Assembly (NCBI RefSeq): GCF_000972845.2
Contig: NC_040016.1
Location: forward strand, 11,366,701-11,430,700
Source of the DNA: Larimichthys crocea
Lineage: Eukaryota > Chordata > Actinopteri > Sciaenidae
Direction of reading: 5' to 3'
Length of the DNA stretch: 64,000 bases
The notes below the pieces were generated by a model that was not told the origin of the DNA, did no database searches, and saw nothing but the letters and a program-made list of their open reading frames with translations. Of the stretch, positions 1 through 12,808 are shown piece after piece. Every line of letters begins with the position of its first letter. Position 1 is the stretch's first letter. The position numbers and the translations under genes were made by a program.

Positions 1-599
1 TTGTAAATCTTTCTTACATGAAATTCTTGGGCTTTGGCACTGAATCTTATGTTACATTATCCTTATTTTCTGAACATTACTGAAAGGGGGGTTAGAATGA
101 TATGATGGACACACAGATGGTGTTGCGATTGCCTCAAAGGCGCATGATATGTGGTACTTTTCCATCTCACTCCTACACCAAAGTCTGTCACTTGTGATGT
201 GCAGCTAAAGGCATGCAGACACACGTGACCAGCAGGTCTTTGTGCTTGTTTCATATACACAACAGCCTGAACTATAAATTAAAAGCAAGTGTCAGCAGAG
301 AGATTGTCCGTCTATTGATGGTTTAGGTCACTGACTCAGTAACCATGTGTGAAATCAATTCAAGGACATGTAGACCTGAGTGAGGAATGAAAATCAAACA
401 AAAGGAGAGCAACACACTCCTGATTTAATCTTTTTTTTAAAAAAAGGATAAATTGTTCAGTGCTAAAAGAAAACATAATGAGAAATGTTCAACCTTTCCA
501 AATATATCAGAATTATTTTGTGTTATTGTACACAAACGCTTTTTGTTACTAATAGCAAAGGTATAACAGGCATAACCAAAACAAGGCTAATCTCTATAA

Positions 600-1258
600 A
601 CCACCCAGATGGGTGATATTAGGCTGCGATCTCTTTTATATGCGGATGATGTTGTCCTTTAGGCTTTATCAAGCTGCTTGGTTCAGGTTAAGAGGAGTCA
701 GTATCCAAGTAGAAGAATTCAGGTACCTTTATTCATGAGAGATGGTAAAAAAGATTGTAAGATTGACCGCTGTTTTAGGAGTACTGGTTGTAGCAATGCA
801 GGCTTTGTATCTGATTGTAGTAGTAAAATCAGAGCTGAGCAATAAAGCAAAGCTCTGAATCTCAGCTCCTACTCTCACCTGGAGTCACAATCTCTGAAAC
901 AATGAGTTTGTGGATACAGTCAGTTGAGATGAGGTTCCTGGGATAACTCTATTTGATAGCATGAGTCGCTCTGAGATTTGCGAGGACCTTGGTATTGAGC
1001 TGACGCTCCTTCGCATTGACAGGAGCAATATAATGTGGTTGGGGAACTGAATAATAATGCCTCCTGGCTGCCTACCTTAAGAGTTGTTCAAAACATGATT
1101 GCCTAGACGGGGATGCAAAGGTAGGCTTAGGAAACACTACTGGGATTACATCTCCCAACTGGCCCAGTCCTTCGTTTTTTCTCAGGAGGAGCTTGAGGAA
1201 TCTACTGGGGAGAAAGGCTGTTGCCCAGAATTCGTTATACAGAAATGGATGGATGTTA
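600..1258 (+). mobile_element. LINE (non-LTR retrotransposon) relic, reverse transcriptase C-terminal part
   Basis: A decayed reverse transcriptase is readable in shifting plus-strand frames. The catalytic YADD box (LRSLLYADDVVL) is at 639-650, followed by VEEFRYL, IQSVEMRFLG (914-943), EICEDLGIELTLLRIDRS, MPPGCLP, DYISQLAQ and SQEELEE. These match the order of the fish LINE ORF2 C-terminus (IQAAEMSFLRRV, ELGVEPLLLRIERSQL, RMPPGRLP, DYISHLAW). Several stops and frameshifts show it is dead. The clade (Rex1, L2 or other) is not decided. Confidence 0.8.
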
Positions 1259-1346
1259 CTGTTGTTTAAATGTCTTCTTGTTTTGACACATTTTTCTGTT
1301 GTGAATTCTATGCTAAGGTGTCCTCTGTTTGCCCTTGTTTCCACAG

Positions 1347-1460
1347 ATAACCAAGCAACAACTTCAGCAGACCAAGGATCGTTTCCAGGCCTTCCTCAAT
1401 GGAGACACACAAATTGTGGCTGATGAGGCATTCATCAACGCTGTGCAGAGCTACAATGAG
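1347..1460 (+). CDS. cadps: cadps exon E1 (in-window numbering)
   Basis: 114 nt, phase 0 at both ends, 38 residues beginning [16 protein letters not shown] and ending AVQSYNE. The acceptor is TTTCCACAG and the donor is GAG|GTACCA. It corresponds to human exon 2 (ISKQQLQTVKDRFQAF). The preceding exon with the acidic, glycine-rich N-terminus is outside the window. Confidence 0.95.
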
Positions 1461-4400
1461 GTACCAACACACCATAACCATAGCAGCACAGTCACAGTCA
1501 GAACCATTTTGTTATCCGAGCACAGGACCTTGATGCATTCAAATGAATCACAGAGAGTGTTGTGCTATAGTTACGGACGTCATTCATATCAGAAATGTAA
1601 AAATGTAGCTGAATATTCATTTTCTGTTAATAACTAAAACCACAAACGACTAGCTTTTATTCTTAAAAGTGAGCAGCGATACACACTCTACTCTTGCTAT
1701 TCCATGTCGAATGTTTGTATTCAGAAGGCTGAGTGGTAAAATGGTGGCTGAAGCTTTTCACTGCACAGATTATGAGTCAGAGCATGTGGCTGACACAGCT
1801 ATCTTTTCCAACCTCAGTATTCAATACGCAGATGAAAAAGTCATTATCACCGTGCATATAGTATAGAAAAGTTAATTACCAGACGATCTCTTTAGGATGT
1901 GATAGCTGACCAGGAATTTAGTTTATTTATTAATGTTAATGTGAAATATGTTACAATTAAACAGTTAAAAGCTTTAAAATATTTATCTTGTATTACATAA
2001 TGCTCACTCACATACTGCAACGTCTTATCTAACCATCATCAGTGTTATACCACTAGAAGTAGATGTCCTACAGTATATAATATCATCTGATATTTTTGGT
2101 CCTATAATGATTGTGGCTGTTGGCTGTTTATTACTGTACTTGTGTGGCTAAGAGCTTGTGTATGATACCCGAACACTTCAACATCCTGTGAAATGTAACC
2201 TAAATGGAAACACTTAAAATCAATACAGCTCCTGCCTTGTTTTAAGTGTGAATGATGGCAAACTTTTTTTTCTGGTTGTTTTATAACTTCAACATTTTTG
2301 CACTATGTGCATGTATAACGTGAAAGTACAGTACTAAAGTACATGTTTCCTCTTGGGTTATTTAGCACATTGTCTGCAGTGTGTAGATCTTTTTTCACTT
2401 TATTTAAAAAATAGTCTTAAAATAAAATAATTTCCCACTTAAACTGGCACGTGTATTGAAATGGTGAGGGCCACTATTATTAGCTAACTTATGGATGATC
2501 ACAGGTTGCTTTGTGTACTGTATTTGGTGAAAATGTCTAAATGAGATACCAAAGATTGAGTTAACCTCTTAATAATTTCAGCCTGTAAACCTTTGTTATC
2601 CACTGATACATGCACCAAGTGACAAGGGCGATGTAGCACTGTACTGCAATGTTTCAGCACAGTAGTCACTGCTTTTTAGCCATAATGGATGCTAAGAACA
2701 AAATGTGACTGTCAGAGTGACAAAGCAGTCAGCTCTGATGGTTACTTTGCTTGATGCTGTGACAATATAGCCTCGCCTGTCTCTGTCCCTGTTAGCCTGT
2801 CATTAGCAGGAGACAGCATGCATCCATGCTGAGTCACAGTCTTGTGTATATGCCTCGGATTTTTCAATTCAAAATCAACAAAAATGGTTTCATGGTTTTC
2901 TTTTTCGCATGGAGATAGACATTTATTGTTTGAAGTAGACAGGCTATTCTCTCTGTACTCTATCGTAAATGAGTCTATTCAGGAAACTTCCAGACTTATT
3001 ATTTAAAACAAAAAGTTCTTCTTTTTATGGATTTCTTACATAACTGTAATTAGTGACATTGGTCTCCCACAATGTAGGTGTTCCTAAAGAGTGACCGTGT
3101 GGCTAAAATGGTCCAGAGCGGCGGCTTCTCAGCCAATGATTTCAGGGAAGTGTTCAAGAGGCACATCGAGAAGCGCGTCCGCAGCCTCCCAGAGATCGAC
3201 GGCCTGAGCAAGGAGACGGTGCTCAGCTCCTGGATGGCCAAGTTTGACACCATCTACCGCGGTGACGAGGATCCACGCAAGGCGCAGCAACGCATGACTG
3301 CCAGCGCGGCCTCTGAGCTGATCCTGAGCAAGGACCAGCTGTACGAGATGTTCCAGAATATCCTCGGCATCAAAAAGTTTGAGCACCAGCTGCTTTATCA
3401 AGCCTGTCAGGTAAGATAGTGTCAGAAAGTTTCATGCTTGGCCCAAATACTAAAGTGTCAGCAAAGTATTGCTTCAGTTTTTAGAATTTTTGGATTGGTA
3501 GGGGCACCATGATGACCTTATTTTCACACATATAATTGTTCTAAACTGTTAGAACTGTACAATGTATATTATTATCAATGTCAAATGTTTAAATATTGAG
3601 AATACTAAATGTTTTCCTATCATTTTTTTAATATTGTTAACACTGGGTTTAAGTTTCTCTTTATTCTGCAGGCATGGGTTTAGTCGATTAATCACTTTGT
3701 GAATAACTTTTTTCTCTTTAATGACTTTATAATTTGAAAAAAAACAACATCATCAACAGACATTTGAAGGCATCACTGTGTGCTATGAACCGTGATGGGT
3801 ATTTTTGCCCCCCTGGCGTTAAGTCCGAAGGCTCAAATCTCTTTTCTGACCACGTCTCACAATTCATCAAATGAGACAGACTATTGAAATGAAAAAAACA
3901 AAACAAACAAACAGCCAATGGTCTGAAAAAACTCTTTGGCCCAACTGTGAAGACACATTATTCTAGTCTAACTGAATAAAACAACTGAGTTACATTATGG
4001 CTATAGAATGATCAGACTTGTAATAAATATTCCATGAAAAGAGAAGTTTCATCAGACAACTGCTCAAAAAAAAAAATCCATTATCATTTAGTCTAGTTTA
4101 ATGACTAGATGAATAATTATAATGACTATTTAATGACTCTATGTGCATGTCTCTGTGTTATTATTTGCCACAGACAAGATGCCATTGTTGTCTATGGCGT
4201 TGAATAGACATATTTAATGTCTCCACAAGATATACAGTATCTCCTGATACCAGGCCAGCGATACTTCATTGTAGGGGAGATATGTTGGGATTGAAGGTGG
4301 ATAATAGTGTACACTGGGGTGCTTGTGCAGACATAACTCTCCCTTCCATGCTGCCTTTACTGCTTTACTGCTCTCTATGGGAATGCTGAAAGCAACACTA

Positions 4401-7400
4401 ATGTATTCTTTCTTCAGGAGCTTGATTAAAAGTCGTATCACGACAGGATTTGGAGGAGGGCACTGACACAGTTACATCTGCTCATCATTCAATGCATGAA
4501 AAACATACCTCTTCATTTCATTTAGATCAAATGGATACATCTCTTGGAAGCCATTGAGTTATAAAATGCTGCATTTCTTTGGACCAGGTGGACCTTCCTT
4601 TAACGTTTGCTAATGTATAAATCTGCACAGGTGGCACGAGGTGCTGTTAAACAAATTAGATTGTTCAAATATCTTGGTTGGCAAATTTAATATAGGCTCT
4701 GTTCTGCAGTGTTCATTTGTTAGATGCTTTAAAAGCTGAGGTACATTGCATTGCCATAGCCTTCAAATCCAGTGTGCATTTTCCTCCCAAGCCTTTGAAG
4801 ATGCTTAACCTAGTTTTTTTTTTATGTGCTGGCAGCAGAGCTGTTAATATAGGGTCAGAAATCGGCATGCAGAACACAATACCATATCCCTGAACAGAGC
4901 CTACTGCAGAGCTGTAGAAGAACATTCAAACAATACACCATCACAAAGGCAAAATATGCTGAAGAAATGTGTGTGTACAGCTTCATACTGTGGTGTAATA
5001 CTTCCTTTTGATCATAGATAGGTGAAAATGGCAAATGGATTCAGATCATGAAAAGGGACAGGTTTGTTTTTAATTGATAACTCATAGATACAAAAGATTG
5101 ATCAGAGATCAGATTATTAAAATATCAGTTTTCACTGCAGCTGCTTTTCCAGCTGTCCTTTCCTTTGCTGTAATAATGAATATATCAGTCTGTACTTATG
5201 TTGACTTTAAGCACCTCCTCAGTAAGCAACCAGCAGCCATATACTGCCCTCTACTAAATAATAAAATCCTCACTAAAAAAGGAGACATGGCAATCCAGTC
5301 AGCATGGCTCAGGGCTGCTGGGATTTGATGAAAGATTTTCATGGATTGGCTGGGATTCAGAGGCCATCAAATTTTTAGCTGTTATCACTAGGGATTTACA
5401 TTTTTTGCAGTTACATCCAAATAGTAGAAAGGAAGCACTGGTCTATTTCTGTCTCATGTAAGAGCAGCCCCTGGAAATGACTAACAGACTGATTAGACTA
5501 GTAAGGCCAGTGGCTGTGCCAACCAGACTCTGAGCACGCTCCACTCCCTGATGGCTGCACAGTTATTTAGCTTCTGTGACACCAAGCATAACCAAACAAC
5601 TGTACGAAAATGTGTTTGGCCTCGAGCAGTTTGTGAACCATAATTGGTTAAGAATATTTATAGAACAACTGTTAATGTCTATAATGTGGTATGGTTTGGA
5701 TTTTATTTTTAGATAAAGTAAAACAGCTGTGACAGAAATACTATGTATCTGCAGAGAGCAGTACATGAAAATATCTCAAATACTCTCACCACAATGACTT
5801 TGCTAAACACACATTTTGCTGAAAATACAGCACATCCTGAATAGTGCACACCAGGCACTGCATGACATTTAACAGGTTCCTGGTAAACTTTGTCAAATGA
5901 TTTATGATCTTTATTAAGACATATTTTCTAAGCCATCGCGTGTTCTGTAGGCGATGAAAGACAAAAGGAAAGATTTCACAGTAACTCTAACATTTCAATT
6001 TTCTCAAAATTACCTTGCTGGTGCTTCACAGGGAAAAAACAGGGTTTATTTTATAACATATCTTATAGTTTAATTTGCTCTTTTGATACCGTGGGTGTTA
6101 AGATCTTTGTTTTAATAATTTACAGTAAGGGAAGCATTTATTTTGCAGAATCTTTTCAATTACTTTTATATGATTATCACATCTGGAAGCCAATAAGCTA
6201 AACACACAACATTACCATGTTTTATGTTTACATGTTTACTGCAGAGTACTATTAATCAATGCTGCATTCATCACAGTTACCAGCTTGTACTTCTGGTGAT
6301 CTAACAAATGTAAATTTAAGATTCATTGTTCATTTAGCTCTGTTTTGGTCTCCATCAACCCAGAGAAAACTACCTGGGTTTTAACGTTAGTCTTGTTCAC
6401 GTAAGTTACTCCATGATAATGATCAGACACACAAACATTAGGGGCAAATAATAAAAGCTGTTATCCAGATGCAAGTGTGTATTGTTGTGTTGTCCCAGAC
6501 GCCGTATATCTGTCCAGAATTTTTCCTCAAGGCGCACCGCTCTGAGCTTCTCTTCTTATTCACTAGAAATGTTGGGTATTAACCTCAATCTCCTGTCAGT
6601 GTCTCTGATATCAAGAAACTAATTACTTCATTTTAAGACCAGCTTAACTCACAACCTAGTAACAGGTAGTTTTCATTTTATCCCTAAAATTAATGTTGGG
6701 GACGTTGCATGACGAAGTAACAGTGTAACGTAGAGCGTAAAGACGATACCGATGGTGTTCCTTTACTGCTCCAGTTACTCACCAGCTCTGATCTAGCCTT
6801 TCACTTTGCACAGTCATTTGTTCAGTGTTTATATCAAACATAATGATTGATGTAGGTTTGAAAAGCTTTTAGTAAAACTAAGATGAACCATCTTTTATTA
6901 AATAAGGTGATGTTTTAATTTTGTTCTTCCAAAGTGCATTTTAAAACCAAACTATATTCACTTAAATGTGACATGGCAACGTAATTCATCAAATCCTCAG
7001 AAAACAGTGAATATTTATAGAATATAAATTACAGAAACAAAAATAATTGATTCATTTCCTGTCTATCCACTGATCGTTGTAGTACTGTTAGCACCGCTTA
7101 CAGATTCTCATGCTGAGGTGTTTTAACCTTGATATCTACTCACACCAGTGGACTCGCACTAACTAAAATTATTCCGTAATCTCAAGTGGTTGATTAAATT
7201 ACCTAAGCCTGGGAGTCAAAGTAAGGCACAAGCAACTCAGAATGAGTCTTGCCCCCCCACAGAGCTGTGAATCGTGGCCAGTAGGCCTCCCAGACTGCCC
7301 GACCAAATTAGTTTCCCCTCATACAGGCTTTGCAGGAGACCCCTCCTTTCCCGCTTAAATTTGTCTTGTCAACTGTTAGTTGGGAAACGAGGCCTGAGCT

Positions 7401-10400
7401 CTTGCAGGTTTTAGCCTGTAGCTCGTATAATTGCGTAATGGAGCCTCTTCACTGCACACAGGACTGGGAGAGGATGAAAGCATTCACCACGCCTGCCCAG
7501 CCACCTCTAAACTGAAAGAGCAGTGGTGCTGAAACGCAGGTTGAAGCTTGACTGCACCGGCATGGTTCAGAATCTGGACAATGTTTATTATAGGAAAAAG
7601 GTGTTAGTGCTTGATAGGGATATCATAGCTCGACTATACTAAGAAAAAAATGCCCCTGATTCTGTAAAAATGATGTGAAAAATCTGCCAATAAGAATGAA
7701 ACAATTGCCTGATTATACAGACAGCAGACATGGTGCAACATTAAAATTTATTACAACTTTTGTTGGACTCGAGTCCAATATCTACTCACCTTCCAGCTCT
7801 GTTTAAGTTTCTACGAGCTCCTGGAGGAAATATTTGTCTATGTTGCTGCTATGTGCTTCAATATGTTCATCGGCTAGTTGCTACGTTTGTCTGTATGCCA
7901 TGGTAAAGTGCAGCATACTGGCTTTATCTGAGGTTTTTCTCTGAAAACAGCTGCCTGCTGCATGCGGAAATGAAGCTGAAAGACACTTGCTGTAGAGCTG
8001 TAGCTGTAGAGTCAGGTGATAATGTTCCCCTGTGAGTGATCGTTTCATATTACACCCTCATAACCCAATATAAAATAATGATTAGGGCAGCTTTAATCAA
8101 GATTAAAGGACAAAATGCGGCACACCAGACTGTAGAAACCTTATCTTAATTGTACTGTTAGTTAAGATGTTATGATTGTGATTTTTTTTTTTTTTTAGCC
8201 CACTAACACTCATGAGCATATTTTCCAATTAGCATGCCTCGCATGTCGCTACACTCACACATGAGAAGCTTTTTTTCTCACACTGCGCACATTTTTTTTT
8301 TTTTACACAAACAGATAAAACACACGTACAGACACACAGTCGCACACAGCAAGTCTAAATATAGACCAGCTGCTTCGGCTCCTCCAGGTCCCATCCAGCT
8401 CAGATGGAGCTGCCCGCCCAGTCTTTGTTCTCCACAAGAAACCGCCCCTGCCTGAGTGTGCTGTCTGCTGCTAATGTCCCAGCATCCACCTGCGAATCTG
8501 TCATCAGCTGTGCTGTTAACTACCCACCTGTTTCTGCTCCATCACCTTTGACCTGCTGTCAGCTTGGCTAACACTGAGGAATTGTCGCCTTTATTTTGCT
8601 GCGGTGCCGCTGTCAGCTCCAGTAACATAGAGTGAAACTTACCTTTTAGCCAGTCTTATTTTATACGAGATTGCCTGTCCACCTATATCGTGCCTGTGGG
8701 CCATTGACAACAGTGACCTTTCAGTGGTTGTTGGCCTGATAAGATTGGGGTGCTGTGGGGCTCAGCAGGGAGTGTTAACACAGACACTGACCTCCAGCTC
8801 TACTTCCTCCCACAGCCAGCACTGCCTTTGCTTTTCACTGCTGTCAAGAGAGAGATGGGAGTAATAGAAGAAAGTAGCCCATCCCCCTTCACATCACATG
8901 CTTCAGAGTCACTCCTTTTCATGCTAGCCATTTTGCAGATGAGTTGCAATCTGCACATAGTTATAATGACCAATATTATCTGCTGCTGCAGTATTCACTT
9001 ATGAAATATTGCTGAGGATTTTGCAGTCTTGAGAATTTGCCCGGGCACATGGATTCAGGTCTGTCATGTTTTTGAGGAAAGGGTAGGCACACAGTAAAAA
9101 TGCAGTGTCAGACAGCGGCATGGCCAGGATGCTGGATTTTCTAGAGTTCTTTTGGGAGCGCACGAGTCAGATGTCGCTGGCACCGCAGTCCAACAGTGCC
9201 CGGAGCTCTGAGTGTTTTGACAGGCAGCAAAGGATCGCCGGCAGCAGTGGGGAAAAAAAGCAGTTGAAGCACAGCTCAAGCAAAAATGCAATCAGTATCA
9301 GTCACGGTTATGGTTGTGGATGAATTTGGTTTTCTGCTATCGGAGATGACAATGAAAAAAAAAGAAAATAATTGCTCACCACTCTGTCACTGTGTGGCAG
9401 AACAGTACAGAGTACCACTGTGCTGCAAGTGCAGACATTCTGCTGCAGCTGGTGGCGAAGTCTGATTATGTGCTCTACTAAACAGGAACTCTGGGTTATG
9501 TAGCTGGGTGGCTGTTTAGTGGCCAACGCTGGTAACACACTAGACCTATTTAAGATGCCATCTGGCTGACATCATTTCATAATGTGCACATCAGTAAACA
9601 GAATCAATAGCAGAAACAGGTAATGATGGAGGGTGTCAGACCACCTTATCCGTGTCACTCTTTTCCACGTCTAGTTGCTTGACCCCAGTCCCAGCTGTGC
9701 AGCGCCTTTTTTTTTTTTGTGCCCCCCCTCCCTCCTCTGCCCTGCCCTGCTGTAAACGGCTCATTCTCTCTTAAAAAGGATTGCTGGAAGGGGCAGAGAA
9801 TCAATATGGTAAAGCCTGAAAGACAAGGCCAGTTAATGTAATAGGAGTGGGTGAAATACCATAGGGCTAAGAGAGGTCAGCTCTGGCATGCATCCCAGAA
9901 GCAGGAGAGCGTCTAGAGAAGTTTAGAGCACTGTACCACAAATAGATCCCGATATATGAAACCAAATGGATCTGATAAAAATCAAAATGCTGTATACGCC
10001 AGACATATTGGACTAGATTGCCTTCATCAGTGCAACATCTCAGGTTGTTTCCAGGTTTTCCTAGACTCCAGTTTTTACATAATGTGGATACAGAAATGTA
10101 CAATATACAAATGATTATTAAATTAAAATGTACAATATTAGTACTAAAAACTGAGATTCAACTTTTTTTTTTTTTTTTACCCATTTCTCAGGATGAAAGA
10201 TTACATTTGCTGGCACTGAAACTCAAACTGGTCTGCACCCCGCTGTGTGTGCATTCTCAAAGTGATAAAATCTACAACACAGAAAACTCGTAAATTATAA
10301 ATAAGTGGGTGGCTTTCAGAAACCAAGTTGTCAAATAATATATATATATTTTTTTACAGCCAATATTGTCGCTAACAAATATGCTTCTTTGACACATTTT

Positions 10401-12770
10401 TATTCCAAACATTTGTTTTGTGACTTTGTCACTATAAAAAGGACAAACTGAAATATGTGCTCTATCCGTGAGAACTACGGCATTGTATTTTCCACAAGTT
10501 TTGAAATACAGGACTTGTAAAATGCAAGGATTTTACCACCGTACAGTATATATATATATATATTTCTTTCTTTTCTTCACTGAATGCTTGTAAAACAGCA
10601 GTGTGGAGAGGTTTGGACTCCCCAGGTACAATTTTGCTGCAGATATGTCTCAATTAGGCCTCATAGAGAAAATGGTGGTGACTGGTGAGTCACAACATCG
10701 CATTTGACAAGAATGAGCCATTTTGGCTGTGAGAATAACTCGTGAAGCAAAGCGCAAGAGAGAGACATCAGCCCTTAGTCCTCTATTTCCTTGTGTCAGC
10801 TAATATAAAACTCTCATTCATTATTGATGTGAAAGAGCCATGAATTTCTCTGCTTTTCAGGCTAACAGATGTCAGGCATCTTTGCCCCAAAGCGGATATT
10901 GTCCTATGCAGGCGGTTTTCAAACATTTTGAAGAAATTACATTAACACTGGGTTATGTCTCAATGTGCCAACGGTTTTAAAATGGCTCATTCAAGTCAAG
11001 TTTTTTTTTTATATCACTGTAAATGTATTTGAATTGTCGTAATTCATAGATATGATCTTTATTTTCACTGCCCTCCTTTCAGCTCGACCATTTCAGAGAG
11101 CTGAATTTTCATTCTGACGATTAAAAACAACATGAAAAGAAAAAATTCCAAACACTGGACTTCCAAAAAGACTCTCTCGCCCGTCTCTATGGTGATGGCA
11201 GCATGGTTCCTATGAGGGAGTGATGAATTTCTTTTTGATTTTGTTCTATTCATGTGTGCTGCCACACCATGCTGCTATGATTGCAGCCCGTTAGGACAAA
11301 CTGGAGCTCTAATTAGCCTTTTTATGCCCTACCATTCATCATTATTGCCAGTCTGCATGAGCTCCTTTTGGATTGCATGGTCACATTTGCGTCAGTCCAT
11401 TTTTTAATATGTTCTAGCTTCGATATCATTATATATGATATCTCACAGTTTGCATTAAAGGAGAGCTCCTCTGAATTTACACATTAAAGTCTGATAACGG
11501 GTCTTAGGGAGTTCTAGTGCATATGTGATAAAAGTTTAAAGCCTCTATGGCTTAGGGTGTGCTACAGCTTAGCTAATTACTTAAGTCATTTTTCTATTGT
11601 AATTAATCTAGACTGTTTATTATCATCAAGCTAACTAGTCAGGATGACAGATTGTCCATCCATCCTTCCTTTGTACCAGCTGATTTCTGTGCAGGTCACA
11701 GAAATCAGTCAACCCAGCATGAGCAGGGTGAATAATCAGGATGTACATTTATTCAATCTGTACCATTAAAAAATACATCATAACAAAACTGCAAGATGCA
11801 TCATGCAATCCACAATATACTGAATGTAAATAACATTTACGTGTCTCATCGTTCATGGTAAGATAAATGACAATGGAAGGTCTGGGTGACCTTTGACACG
11901 GACCCCTGGCCATATTTAAGTATTGCTGGGCTCTCAGTGTGACCTTATTGACCTGCTCCTCTGTTTTTTATCAATAGTTGGACAACCTGGATGAGCAGGC
12001 TGCGCAGATCAGAAGAGAGTTGGATGGTCGTCTTCAGATGGCAGACCAGATTGCCAGGGTGAGTCAGACTCCGCGGGGGGGCTCAGATTGTTTTTAATAT
12101 GCTTTGTTATATAGTTAATATGTCACTAATATGGTTTAACTTGTGTAAACATCAGAGTGGAAGCTTCTACTCACAGTTTGTACTGTTTTAAAGAATATAT
12201 GTTTATTCATTTCACTGTATTTCTCTTCATCATGCATCATTTGAAAAAGAGGCACTAATCTTGCTTTTCTGTTTTTCTCAACAGGGTGGCAAGTTCCCCA
12301 AATTTGTATCTAAAGAGATGGAGGCCATGTACATCGAGGAGCTCAAGTCCTCAGTGAATCAGCTGATGGCCAATCTGGAGAGCATGCCTGTGTCCAAGGG
12401 TGGGGAGTTCAAACTCCAGAAACTGAAACGGGGTCACAACACCTCCATCATCGACATGGGCCAGGAGGACGAAAACACACTGTCCAAGTCTGATGTTGTT
12501 CTGTCCTTTACTTTGGAGGTACAGTATTTTGGGAATGAGGCTAGATATAAATGTATAATCAAAAGTTTTCATAAAGGATTTCAAACTATAGCCAGTTGGA
12601 GGAAACCTTATCCCATTAGAATACCTAAACTCAGTGCAGAACTACATCTGCCGAAACCAGAACTCATAAATCAGAGCTGTCATCGACTACTTGTCTGCTT
12701 GAGACTAAGTATAGAAACAGACAGCAGACCTGTTCAGGAGGTTGAACAGACGCTATGTGAGGAACAGACT

Positions 12771-12808
<38 letters not shown>

